A stretch of 13,839 nucleotides of DNA from Promethearchaeota archaeon (lineage in GTDB: Archaea > Asgardarchaeota > Lokiarchaeia > Sigynarchaeales > SOKP01). The notes below the pieces were generated by a model. That model had not been told where the DNA came from, did no database searches, and saw nothing but the letters and a program-made list of their open reading frames with translations. The stretch is taken from the NCBI GenBank assembly GCA_016839635.1, contig JAEOTV010000078.1, positions 1 to 13,839 on the forward strand, read 5' to 3'. Below are positions 1-7,365 of the stretch, piece after piece (position 1 is the first letter of the stretch; each line of letters starts with the position of its first letter). Position numbers and translations under genes: made by a program.

Positions 1-567
1 CCAGGTTATTTTTTGTTCAGCAGGATAAATTTTAGAGCGTTCAATCATATAGGATAATGTGTAATTAAGACTTTTCTTCCAGATATCTTTAAAATATTTT
101 CGCATTTGCGAATTAGTAGTTGATTTCTGAACTTTTAATAGAAAACTCGAAAGCGATAATATATTTATTTTTCCTTTATAAAGCAAATTAGTATTTTTAG
201 CTAGTTTAAAATCATCTGTCACAAGATGAACAGGTAAAACGTCATTAGTTTCTAATAGTTTGTTTCCAATACATACAAGTGTGAGATCTGGATCTTGCGC
301 GGGAAATCTTACATTATATTTGCTAAGATCTTCTTTTATTATATCAATTTCATACAGAGAGATTTTTTCTACATTAATGAAACTCTTCATTTTGTCCTTA
401 TAGGTATGAGGTGCTTTAATTTCATCAAAAACAGTCTGAGATATGTAATAATTATAACCTAAATCTTCTCCCACTTTTTTTAAATTTCCTAAAATATTAC
501 GTGCTTTAATTTGTAGCATACAAATGAAAAAATTAGCATCAAAAACAAATCTATTTGGATTATTCAT
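1..567 (-). CDS. PIN-domain protein (putative ribonuclease), 3' end outside window
   Basis: An open frame of 189 codons starts at an ATG (complement of 565-567) and runs off the left edge with no stop. The N-terminus reads MNNPNRFVFDANFFICML: a beta strand followed by the first PIN acidic residue (Asp in VFDAN). A Glu lies in SQTVFDEIKAP. The second acidic cluster is in AQDPDLTLVCIGNKL, and the last one in VTDDFKLAKN. This order (D..E..D..DD) is the PIN nuclease layout, whose carboxylates bind the metal used for RNA cleavage. The protein is already longer than a VapC toxin (about 130 residues) and has a basic, helical continuation, so it may carry an extra C-terminal domain. No antitoxin-like gene precedes it. 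The RNA target is unknown. PIN fold is likely; specific role open. Confidence 0.72.
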   Translation of the reverse strand, partial: MNNPNRFVFDANFFICMLQIKARNILGNLKKVGEDLGYNYYISQTVFDEIKAPHTYKDKMKSFINVEKISLYEIDIIKEDLSKYNVRFPAQDPDLTLVCIGNKLLETNDVLPVHLVTDDFKLAKNTNLLYKGKINILSLSSFLLKVQKSTTNSQMRKYFKDIWKKSLNYTLSYMIERSKIYPAEQKITW

Positions 568-603
568 ATGGTTAACGAGATTGTGTCAATTAATTTAGAA
601 AAA

Positions 604-619
604 TCTTATTTAAATAAAT
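604..619 (-). promoter_or_regulatory. probable TATA box of the PIN-domain gene
   Basis: A symmetrical TTATTTAAATAA (606-617) lies about 40-50 bases upstream of the PIN ATG, a normal distance for an archaeal TATA box with a short leader. It is in an AT-rich stretch, so it is only suggestive. Confidence 0.3.
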
Positions 620-746
620 AATAGATATAAAGATAATATATTTTTTTCAATATTATAAATCAAAATAGAAAAGGAATCGAACATAAATTAGAATATAAGT
701 CTTAGATATATTTTAATAAATTTTTATCAAAAATTAATTAGTGTGA

Positions 747-770
747 ATTTCTATTTTATTAATAGATGTT
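747..770 (+). other. mobB: likely N-terminal extension of mobB with an ATT start
   Basis: Eight in-frame codons upstream of the GTG read ISILLIDV and supply the missing first beta strand of the P-loop fold. They are preceded directly by a TGA (744-746) and contain no ATG, GTG or TTG, so ATT 747 or ATT 753 would have to initiate. No Shine-Dalgarno is visible. Confidence 0.5.
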
Positions 771-1271
771 GTGGGATACTCAGGCTCAGGAAAGACGGTA
801 TTTATTACAAATGCTATAAAATTACTAAGAAAAAAATTGAATTATAATGTTTCAGTTATAAAAAACGTAGATCATCATCCCGTTGATAAAAAAGGAAAAG
901 ATTCTTATAAATTTACTAAAGCAGGAGCAATATCTTCTGCTATTCAAAATGCCAATAAGGAAACTGCTATATTTACAAAAATAGAAGAAGATACATTACA
1001 GGAACTATTAAAATGGCTACAAACTGGGTCAATTAAACCAGATTTAATTTTTACCGAAGGTTTTAGAAACCTAAAAAATCCAACAGTTTTATGCGTATCT
1101 GATTATAATGAAGCTGAAGAACAATTAACAGAAAATGTTAAAATGGTTTCAGGAGTAATCTGTTCCGCGAAAAATATTAAGAAAAGAGTTTTTAATATAC
1201 CTATAATAGATATAGAGAGTCAATTTTCAATTTTCTTGAATTTATTTAACATTATTCCAAAACGGAGCTAG
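771..1271 (+). CDS. mobB: molybdopterin-guanine dinucleotide biosynthesis adaptor protein MobB
   Basis: MobB is a P-loop GTPase that assists MobA in attaching GMP to molybdopterin, giving the guanine dinucleotide form of the Mo/W cofactor in the cytoplasm. Visible motifs are a Walker A GYSGSGKT at the very N-terminus, the family segment HHPVDKKGKDSYKFTKAGA (MobB proteins have a similar D..GKDS.R...AGA stretch) and FTEGFR (the usual VEGFK-like motif). About 166 residues is typical. The first canonical start is the GTG at 771, but starting there removes the beta strand that must precede the P-loop. The frame stays open upstream to a TGA at 744-746 and encodes ISILLIDVV just before GYSGSGKT, which is what MobB normally has. 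The real start is therefore probably non-ATG, best the ATT at 747. The 3' end overlaps the opposite-strand gene by 30 bases. Family call firm; start uncertain. Confidence 0.88.
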   Translation: MGYSGSGKTVFITNAIKLLRKKLNYNVSVIKNVDHHPVDKKGKDSYKFTKAGAISSAIQNANKETAIFTKIEEDTLQELLKWLQTGSIKPDLIFTEGFRNLKNPTVLCVSDYNEAEEQLTENVKMVSGVICSAKNIKKRVFNIPIIDIESQFSIFLNLFNIIPKRS

Positions 1272-3164
1272 TTGCTTGCAAAGTATATCTAAATTCTTTA
1301 CAATTTTTTCATCATTTATATCTTTAATTAGATATTCATGTAATTTTTCATAAACTTCAATTTCATTTGTTGGATCTCTAACTGAATTTCGAATTTCTTG
1401 AATCATATTATGTAAAGGAATTATAATCTCATAAATTATCCATTCTTCAAAAAAGGGTTGATCAGAAAAAGATTGTATATTATAAGTTATCATTATTTGT
1501 ATTAATTCTTCAAGAGAGTAGAAGTGCTTTTTTGGAATAGCTACATTAAACTGTTTCAGTTCATTCTTAATTTGTTCTCTATTTAAACTAATTATATAAT
1601 CTGGCCACACATCGTCAGAATAATTTATGTCTTGAAAAACAAAAAGTTCTAAAACTCTTAAGGCAATATTTTTCCCGATGTAACGACTACGCGGATCAAT
1701 GAAATTCTTAGATGCTTCGTTTGGAGATGGTCTCAAAAATATTTTGTCAATTATTACATAAAGAATTCTGCATATATGATCTACTAAAATTTGAAACGTT
1801 AACGGAGAATTCTCTGGATTTTCCATAAGAATTTCATTTTCTTGAGCTATTTTTTGAGAAAAATTAGAATTTAAGCTTTTTAAGAATGTTTTAAAGAAAC
1901 CAAAATTTAATTGAGATATATTCTTGTTAAATATTTTATGAAAAAATAGATTGATATTCTGAATATTTGATAAAGCGGATAAATAATTTAAAAATTCCTT
2001 TATATTTTGAATAGAATTTGCTCCTATTACGTCATCTCCCTTTTTATTGTACCGATTAAGTGCCATTTTAAAAACTTCTGGTAAAAATAGTAAGTCTCCT
2101 ACTTCTAAAGCCTCGAGACCACTTCCAAAATAGTATTTCATGTATAATAAAAATAGATTTAATTGTGATTTTGGTGAAGGTAGATTATTTGCTTGGAAAG
2201 TTGAGTACAAGGTAGATTTTTTATCAAGATAATCAAAAAATTTGATAATGGCATTTTTTTTTTCTGTTGAATAGTTAAGGTTAACAAGGAATTCTTTTTT
2301 GATAACATCTAACTTTGAAAATACTGAATCTTCTACTCTAGCACCAACAAAATTGAAAAAGTCTAATAAAGGTGAGAAACTTTGAAGCAAATTACATTTT
2401 TTATAGAAATAATAAAGGAGATCTACCAATTTTTCTTTTGAAGTAGAATAATCATTTAATGCAATCTCATATAATCTTTCTCTTCCTTTAAATAAATTCT
2501 CAAAATAGTTTTCTGGGATCCCTTTAATTTGTCTTAAAAAATAGTACAGAACCATATTATAATAAGATTCAAAGATTTCATCTTTACTGTCCTTACAAAT
2601 TATTAGAAATTTCAAATTTCTATTCAAATCTTCGTTTTCTATTATAATCGCATCAAGTAGAATGAAGATATTTTCCTGAATTGCATTCCTAATAACCATT
2701 CCTAAAACTCGAACTATAAAATAAAGGTATCCAGTAAGTATTGAAAAACCGTATAAAATTTCAACTTGAAATCCGTCAGAAATTTTGACAAATTTTTTTT
2801 CTTCGATTTGATCTAGAAGATAAGTGTATTCAAAGAATATGATCTTCTCAGATATCTTTTCTTTACTAAATAGGGCAAGTGAATTTTCATTAAAGCTAAA
2901 AAAAACCTGTAAAAAAGAGCTAAATAACTCGTGAAAGTTTTTATAGAAAAATAAGGTAAAACTTTTTTTAATGATTCGATTTTGATTCCTTTTTTGAAAA
3001 GTGTCCCATCTTAATCTAATATCATTTTTAAATTCTTCATATTTAGCCTTATTATTCTCTAAGAGATTAAATAATACGTTATTAATAGTTTTAAGACTGA
3101 GATCTTGGTTATTCGTTCTATTTACAAGATTTTCAATAATATGTTTTAATTCTTTATAAGCCAC
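1242..3164 (-). CDS. 640-residue helical protein of unknown function
   Basis: I do not recognise this protein. It is almost entirely predicted alpha-helical, strongly enriched in Phe, Ile, Leu, Asn and Lys, and has no nucleotide-binding, metal-binding or catalytic motif I can identify. There is no signal peptide. One hydrophobic stretch at about residues 137-158 (LYGFSILTGYLYFIVRVLGM) could be a membrane helix or a buried core helix; an Arg in its middle favours the latter. The start is GTG (complement of 3162-3164): the frame is open to a TAG near 3216 and has no ATG in between. The gene stands alone; its 3' end overlaps mobB by 30 bases. Composition matches its neighbours, so there is no sign of recent transfer. 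It could be a helical scaffold specific to this lineage. Coding status is secure from length. Confidence 0.85.
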   Translation of the reverse strand: MAYKELKHIIENLVNRTNNQDLSLKTINNVLFNLLENNKAKYEEFKNDIRLRWDTFQKRNQNRIIKKSFTLFFYKNFHELFSSFLQVFFSFNENSLALFSKEKISEKIIFFEYTYLLDQIEEKKFVKISDGFQVEILYGFSILTGYLYFIVRVLGMVIRNAIQENIFILLDAIIIENEDLNRNLKFLIICKDSKDEIFESYYNMVLYYFLRQIKGIPENYFENLFKGRERLYEIALNDYSTSKEKLVDLLYYFYKKCNLLQSFSPLLDFFNFVGARVEDSVFSKLDVIKKEFLVNLNYSTEKKNAIIKFFDYLDKKSTLYSTFQANNLPSPKSQLNLFLLYMKYYFGSGLEALEVGDLLFLPEVFKMALNRYNKKGDDVIGANSIQNIKEFLNYLSALSNIQNINLFFHKIFNKNISQLNFGFFKTFLKSLNSNFSQKIAQENEILMENPENSPLTFQILVDHICRILYVIIDKIFLRPSPNEASKNFIDPRSRYIGKNIALRVLELFVFQDINYSDDVWPDYIISLNREQIKNELKQFNVAIPKKHFYSLEELIQIMITYNIQSFSDQPFFEEWIIYEIIIPLHNMIQEIRNSVRDPTNEIEVYEKLHEYLIKDINDEKIVKNLDILCKQLAPFWNNVK

Positions 3165-3230
3165 GTTTGATCGAGTGTTTAATCTGTTTATCTTTTTATA
3201 CGGTTTCTCACAACCCTAAGAAAAAATATA

Positions 3231-3246
3231 TTCTTATAAATAAGAA
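3231..3246. promoter_or_regulatory. perfect inverted repeat over the TATA region of the 640-residue protein gene
   Basis: TTCTTAT-AA-ATAAGAA is a perfect 7+2+7 inverted repeat. On the minus strand it contains TTATAA-like TATA sequence about 70 bases upstream of the GTG at 3164. A symmetrical site on the TATA box is where archaeal repressors often bind, but AT-rich DNA gives such repeats by chance. Confidence 0.3.
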
Positions 3247-3272
3247 AAAAATTTATACATAAAAATCTTAGT

Positions 3273-3292
3273 TAAGTGAGGATAAGTGAGGT
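3273..3292. repeat. tandem direct repeat of a 10-base unit
   Basis: TAAGTGAGGA is followed at once by TAAGTGAGGT, two copies with one mismatch. It lies between the HypE-like gene and the 640-residue protein gene and is more G-rich than its surroundings. One helical turn of spacing would suit a protein binding one face of the DNA. Role unknown. Confidence 0.4.
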
Positions 3293-3337
3293 TTGCTTAG
3301 TAATTTTTAAACATTCATTGTAATTTTTCAATAAATA

Positions 3338-4366
3338 TTAGAATAATTTTGTAATTTCGTCAGTTTCGGAGTATTTAAGTGGTTTTTTTATACCATCTTC
3401 TTTTTCAACTTTTAATCCTTTATCTTTAGAGGTAAAACTCCCAATTTTTTCTGCATAGATCTCATTTTTTCTAAGTAGATCAATTAAATCAGATGAATCT
3501 TCTTTGTTAACAGCGATTAATAAGGATCCCGAGGCAATAGTATTATACGGATTAAGATTAAATATATCACTTAAGATTTTTGATTCTGGTAAGATTTTAA
3601 TTTTCATTTCTTCAATTACCACACCTGTATTTGAAGCAATCGTCATTTCGGCGATACCAGTATAAACACCACCTTCAGTGGGATCATGCATTGCTTTAAT
3701 TTGAAAATTGTCATTTGCTAAGAGTGCTTCATTTAAAACACTTATTCCAGGATTTTTAAGATATTTTTTACAATCTTCAATAAAAGTATGATCAAATCCT
3801 TTATCTAATAAGTCTTTTTCTTTTTCACGACCAATAATGGACGTACCTTCAATAAAAATACCCTTTGTCAAAATCAATGCATCTCCTGATTCCGCCCCAG
3901 AAGTTAGTACAAGTTTATTTTTATCTACTTCTCCGATTAAAGAACCTATCACAATTGGTCTAGAAAGTCCTGGTGTAACCTCTGTATGACCTCCTATGAC
4001 TGTTATTTCCATTGATTTACATGTAATATGAATATCATCAAATATCCTTTTAATCAGTGTACTTGTTGTGAGATTTGAAGGTAATAATATCGTTGATTGA
4101 AACCATTTTGGTTTAGCTCCTGTACATACAAGATCATTTACATTTACAATTACTGCATAATAGCCAATTTCATCAGTTGCGAAGGTAATTGGGTCTGTTT
4201 TAGCAACCAGATAATTCTCACCGGGTATATCTATAACGGCAGCATCTTCACCAATTTTAGATCCCATAATTACTCTACTATCTTGAATTTCTATTTCTGA
4301 GAGTAATTGGGCTAAATAATTATGTTTAAGCTTTCCAAGAGTAAATTCTTCATTAACTCTTTTCAT
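3338..4366 (-). CDS. AIR synthase family protein, HypE-like, without the catalytic C-terminal Cys
   Basis: The protein belongs to the PurM/AIR-synthase superfamily of ATP-binding enzymes that includes HypE, SelD and ThiL. Visible are GKL near the N-terminus, the acidic metal/ATP loop GEDAAVI (39-45), KTDPITFATDEIG (56-68), NVNDLVCTGAKP (75-86), a glycine motif VIGGHTEVTPG (123-133) and the C-terminal-domain motif MHDPTEGGVYTG (226-237). Length (342) fits HypE. True HypE ends in PRIC, whose cysteine carries the carbamoyl group converted to cyanide for [NiFe]-hydrogenase assembly; this protein ends DEITKLF instead. It therefore cannot do HypE chemistry by the known route. It looks like the common archaeal/bacterial HypE paralogue of unknown function. 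No hyp or hydrogenase gene is nearby. Start ATG (complement of 4364-4366) precedes the conserved domain correctly. Substrate unknown. Confidence 0.85.
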   Translation of the reverse strand: MKRVNEEFTLGKLKHNYLAQLLSEIEIQDSRVIMGSKIGEDAAVIDIPGENYLVAKTDPITFATDEIGYYAVIVNVNDLVCTGAKPKWFQSTILLPSNLTTSTLIKRIFDDIHITCKSMEITVIGGHTEVTPGLSRPIVIGSLIGEVDKNKLVLTSGAESGDALILTKGIFIEGTSIIGREKEKDLLDKGFDHTFIEDCKKYLKNPGISVLNEALLANDNFQIKAMHDPTEGGVYTGIAEMTIASNTGVVIEEMKIKILPESKILSDIFNLNPYNTIASGSLLIAVNKEDSSDLIDLLRKNEIYAEKIGSFTSKDKGLKVEKEDGIKKPLKYSETDEITKLF

Positions 4367-4431
4367 TGTTATAGTCTCTTTAGGATTTCATAATTTATTA
4401 AAATTTTGAGCAATTAATCATTAATTAGTTT

Positions 4432-4439
4432 TTTATAAT
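4432..4439 (+). promoter_or_regulatory. possible TATA box of the four-helix membrane protein gene
   Basis: TTTATAAT lies about 55 bases upstream of the TTG start at 4491 in the 124-base divergent spacer. A transcription start about 25 bases downstream would give a short leader. AT-rich context lowers confidence. Confidence 0.3.
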
Positions 4440-4490
4440 AATCTGATACAATGAATTATGGTACCCTAAAATTTAAAATTCATAACTTCC

Positions 4491-5063
4491 TTGGGATTAA
4501 TAAGCTATAAAATTACAAGAATAAAAAAGAGTCTGAGCAAAATGGGATTTGGAAAAGCATTTTTATTTAGCGTAATCGCTTTCGTTGCTATAAATTTTAT
4601 TTTTACTATAATTTATTATGCTTTTATGGGATTTAATCTATTATTCGCTGTAATTCAAAATTACCCCCTAATGATTTTATATTATTTATTTGGCTCAATA
4701 ATAAGTACGCCATCTGCAATTTTTAATTGGACTATAGCTGAACCATTTCTTCTTAGTAATATGGATATGCTGATATTAGGATTAGGACATTTAGTTGCTC
4801 CTTTAATAGCAGCAATTCTAGCTGGGAGGTTCGGAGAGAGTAAGATTCAATCTTTTGGAGGATGGCTTTTAGCAGCAGTTATTAGTACTGCTTCGGTAAT
4901 TATTGCAGCCTGGTTAAGTCCATTTACTGCTAACACATTGACCACTACATATCAGTGGGCTTCTACCGACGTCATTCTAGTTTTAGCAATAATAAGTTGT
5001 ATGATAAATATTATTTTCTATGGTTTTTTTGCCTTACTTCTTTCTAAAGAAGAATATTACTAA
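4491..5063 (+). CDS. four-helix integral membrane protein of unknown function
   Basis: A 190-residue protein with a short basic cytoplasmic N-terminus (SYKITRIKKSLSK) and four clear hydrophobic segments at about residues 22-48, 52-75, 92-111 plus 122-142 and 160-186; depending on how the middle is split there are four or five helices. By charge the N-terminus should be inside. Residues 96-120 (GLGHLVAPLIAAILAGRFGE) are small-residue rich and suggest tight helix packing. No transporter or enzyme motif is recognised. Start choice: the frame is closed by a TAA at 4467-4469, leaving TTG at 4491 as the longest start; the ATG at 4542 (codon 18) is the alternative and keeps all membrane helices. It is transcribed divergently from the HypE-like gene and followed by a T-rich tract. 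Confidence 0.8.
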   Translation: MGLISYKITRIKKSLSKMGFGKAFLFSVIAFVAINFIFTIIYYAFMGFNLLFAVIQNYPLMILYYLFGSIISTPSAIFNWTIAEPFLLSNMDMLILGLGHLVAPLIAAILAGRFGESKIQSFGGWLLAAVISTASVIIAAWLSPFTANTLTTTYQWASTDVILVLAIISCMINIIFYGFFALLLSKEEYY

Positions 5064-5388
5064 TCTAAATCTAGAATTTTAATATTTTTTTTCTTATTTT
5101 CTGTTAAGAATTTTCAAAATTTTGTGATATTTTTATAGTCAAATTTAAATATATTATTTGGAAGGGAAACAAAATTTTCAATCTTACATTGGATTTCGCC
5201 TTTAATATTCTATTTTTAATAATAACTTGAATTTTGCATTCCTTCTTTTCTCCTTTTTACATTTCTCTTGAGAATTTTAATTTAGGAAGTTAAAAATCAT
5301 ATTAATGGATTAATAGAACCTTTACTCTGAAATTAATATAAGTAAAATAATAGTATTAGTAAATTTCAATCTATAGGTTATTATTAGT
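5064..5388. other. 325-base spacer, no gene found
   Basis: After the T-tract the spacer is AT-rich. It has a pyrimidine-rich stretch at about 5239-5272 (CTTCTTTTCTCC-like) whose complement resembles a ribosome-binding site, but that strand opens only a 7-codon frame. No tRNA, C/D-box or repeat was recognised. The promoter of the 109-residue frame should lie in its right half. Confidence 0.5.
5085..5092 (+). terminator. T-tract terminator after the membrane protein gene
   Basis: A run of eight T residues followed by further T-rich sequence begins about 20 bases after the stop codon at 5061-5063. Archaeal RNA polymerase terminates at such tracts without a strong hairpin. Confidence 0.45.
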
Positions 5389-5718
5389 ATGAGTTCGGGA
5401 AAAATAGAACAAAACTATTTTAAGAATGTTCAAGATGGTTTACTATTTAATGAATCTGTTAATTTTTCTGAAGATATTTTACATAAAAGTCATTCATTTA
5501 AATCAAAATTATATAGGGAAGGAATTTATAAAGAGTTTAATTTGAAGATAGAAGGTATATCCAAAGGAGTTAAGGATAATAATTTTGATATGATAAAAAA
5601 AATCCATTTCATCTTAAAAAATTCTCATGATCTACCTCAAAAACAAAAGTATGACTATTGTAATAGTCAACGATTTTTTATGAAGTTGTATTTGAAAAGC
5701 ATTTCTGAAAGATTTTAA
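5389..5718 (+). CDS. hypothetical protein, 109 residues
   Basis: A small basic protein (MSSGKIEQNY... ending KSISERF) that I do not recognise. It has no membrane segment, signal peptide or known motif; helical stretches are likely at about residues 53-75 (NLKIEGISKGVKDNNFDMIK) and 92-107. The only cysteine is near the C-terminus (YDYCNSQRF). The ATG at 5389 is preceded by AGGTT about ten bases upstream, a weak ribosome-binding match. It ends 13 bases before the stop of the convergent acyl-CoA synthetase gene. Amino-acid use resembles the other proteins of the window, which supports it as a real gene, but length alone does not prove it in such AT-rich DNA. Confidence 0.6.
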   Translation: MSSGKIEQNYFKNVQDGLLFNESVNFSEDILHKSHSFKSKLYREGIYKEFNLKIEGISKGVKDNNFDMIKKIHFILKNSHDLPQKQKYDYCNSQRFFMKLYLKSISERF

Positions 5719-5731
5719 AAGTCAAAATAAA

Positions 5732-7189
5732 TTACGATACACTTTTTCTATTAATTGGGACATTTTGAACTTTCAAAAACTCCACATAATCACATAAATG
5801 TGAAAAACTTTTTGCAGCATCTCTTAATGATAAGAAATAAAGAACTCTTTTTTTATGTAATAATTTTTTTGCAGAATTGAATCTTTTAGCGAGAGTACTT
5901 TCATCAGCTAGATTTGGTAAGCAAAAAGCAAATGGTTTTGACACTGAATTAAGTATTCTAATCATCCTATTAAAAACATAGCGAAAAATATGATCTGGCC
6001 AGAGGGGGATAATAATAATATCAATATTAGGATCATTAACTACAACGTTAATACATCGAGTAAAAATATCTATAATGAACCCTGATGCCCCTAAATCAAT
6101 AGGATTTTTAATATTTACATTTACATCTGGAAGAATTTTTCCAATCTTTGATTGTGATTCTAAAGTTAATTCGGGTATTGAAAGATTTTGGGAAGCAAAT
6201 AAATCTGTTAAATTAACGGATGCACCTCCTCCTGGGGTAATAATACCTATTTTCCTCCCTTTTGGAATACAATTTGGATATAATAATTCAAATATTTTAA
6301 TAGTATTCCAAAATTCTTCATTATCTTTCACTAGTATTGTTCCTGTCTGATTAGCCATTGTTCTCCATAATCGATTATTCGAAGCTATAGCCCCAGTATG
6401 TGAAAAGGCAGCCCTTGAGCCCTCTTTAGTATACCCTCCTTTCCATAAGATTACTGGTTTGATATTTGTGGTTTTTTTGAGTTCTAGAAACAAATCTCGA
6501 GCTGTTGCTGAACCAGTAGATTCTAAATATGCTGCAATTAGAGAAGTTTTTGAATCTTTACGAAAATAATTTATAAAATCTACACAATTTAAATCAATTT
6601 GATTACCAAAACTTATACCATAACGATATCTTATATCTCGTTTATATCCTACATCAAGTAATTGGGTTAAGTGTCCTCCGGATTGTGACATGAAAGATAC
6701 TCCTCCTGGGTTCCCTTTTTGAGAAGCGAAAGTAATTGCCATCCCTAATTCAGTATTTAAAGGTCCTAAGCAATTAGGGCCTATTATATTTGTTTTTGAA
6801 CCCTTTATAATTCTTAAAAGTTCTTCCTCTAATTCCTTACCTTTAGGATCCCCTGTCTCAGAAAATCCTGAAGCAAATATAATAATCCATCTTATTTCTT
6901 TTATAACACATTCTTTTAGCACTTCTGGGATAGAATCGATTTTCAATGAAATATATGCTGTATCAATAGGATAGGGAACATTTAAAACAGAGGGATAACA
7001 TTTCCATTCCAAAATTCTATCGTTTTTTGGATTAATTGGATAAAAAGTATTTGCCCATATAGATTCTTTAAAAGCTAGTAAATACATCATAGAACCCAAT
7101 CTTGAGCTCTCTGAAGCACCTATAAATGCGATATGTTTAGGGTAAAATAAAGAATAAAGATCTTCTAACTCATTTTTATGGTTATCCAT
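5732..7189 (-). CDS. NDP-forming acyl-CoA synthetase, alpha subunit (acetyl-CoA synthetase type)
   Basis: Enzymes of this type reversibly convert acyl-CoA, ADP and phosphate to acid, ATP and CoA, the main energy-saving step of acetate formation in many archaea. The 485 residues contain a CoA-binding Rossmann domain (IAFIGASESSRLGSMM at 20-35, NPKND at 53-57), the succinyl-CoA-ligase-like motifs IIGPNCLGPLN (135-145) and SFMSQSGGHL (165-174), and AAFSHTGAIA (260-269), in which His264 is the expected phosphohistidine. A further ligase domain follows (IITPGGGASV, KNPIDLGASG). The ATP-grasp beta domain is missing, so a separate beta chain must be encoded elsewhere. Length is that of stand-alone alpha chains. 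Substrate (acetate or another acid) cannot be read from sequence. It is divergent from cdhE across a 176-base spacer, which suggests linked acetyl-CoA metabolism. The C-terminal tail is slightly longer and basic. Confidence 0.9.
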   Translation of the reverse strand: MDNHKNELEDLYSLFYPKHIAFIGASESSRLGSMMYLLAFKESIWANTFYPINPKNDRILEWKCYPSVLNVPYPIDTAYISLKIDSIPEVLKECVIKEIRWIIIFASGFSETGDPKGKELEEELLRIIKGSKTNIIGPNCLGPLNTELGMAITFASQKGNPGGVSFMSQSGGHLTQLLDVGYKRDIRYRYGISFGNQIDLNCVDFINYFRKDSKTSLIAAYLESTGSATARDLFLELKKTTNIKPVILWKGGYTKEGSRAAFSHTGAIASNNRLWRTMANQTGTILVKDNEEFWNTIKIFELLYPNCIPKGRKIGIITPGGGASVNLTDLFASQNLSIPELTLESQSKIGKILPDVNVNIKNPIDLGASGFIIDIFTRCINVVVNDPNIDIIIIPLWPDHIFRYVFNRMIRILNSVSKPFAFCLPNLADESTLAKRFNSAKKLLHKKRVLYFLSLRDAAKSFSHLCDYVEFLKVQNVPINRKSVS

Positions 7190-7311
7190 TGACTGAATAA
7201 ATTCAAAAATTTTTTAAAAATTTACTATTTATTCTATGGATTAAATTCAGATAATTAGAGTTGAATTTTAAAAAACCAAATTTTTAATTCAATTTAAAAT
7301 TAGACAACACA

Positions 7312-7319
7312 TATATATT
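7312..7319 (+). promoter_or_regulatory. probable TATA box of cdhE
   Basis: TATATATT follows ACACA about 50 bases upstream of the cdhE ATG at 7366. With the usual 25-base spacing, transcription would start near 7340, just after the palindrome at 7322-7339. Confidence 0.45.
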
Positions 7320-7321
7320 CA

Positions 7322-7339
7322 TTTTTCTATATAGAAAAA
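7322..7339. promoter_or_regulatory. 18-base perfect palindrome in the cdhE promoter (candidate operator)
   Basis: TTTTTCTATATAGAAAAA reads the same on both strands with no spacer. It sits between the likely TATA box (7312-7319) and the expected transcription start, a position where a dimeric repressor would block RNA polymerase. Its CTATATAG core could itself be the TATA box (leader then about 10 bases). Confidence 0.45.
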
Positions 7340-7365
7340 AAAACATACAAAAAGAATTGTCAAAA

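Noticed and set aside
1..567. VapBC-type toxin-antitoxin module
   Set aside because: No antitoxin-like small gene upstream, and the PIN protein is too long for VapC.
4097..4300. 67-codon frame on the plus strand
   Set aside because: It lies wholly antisense inside the conserved HypE-like gene and its translation (Tyr/Ile/Cys-rich) resembles no protein.
3338..4366. Assignment as HypE, SelD or ThiL
   Set aside because: HypE is excluded by the missing C-terminal PRIC; SelD by the missing N-terminal Cys/Sec loop; length and motifs fit the orphan HypE-like group better than ThiL.
6075..6350. 91-codon frame on the plus strand
   Set aside because: Antisense shadow of the acyl-CoA synthetase alpha gene, across its conserved domain.
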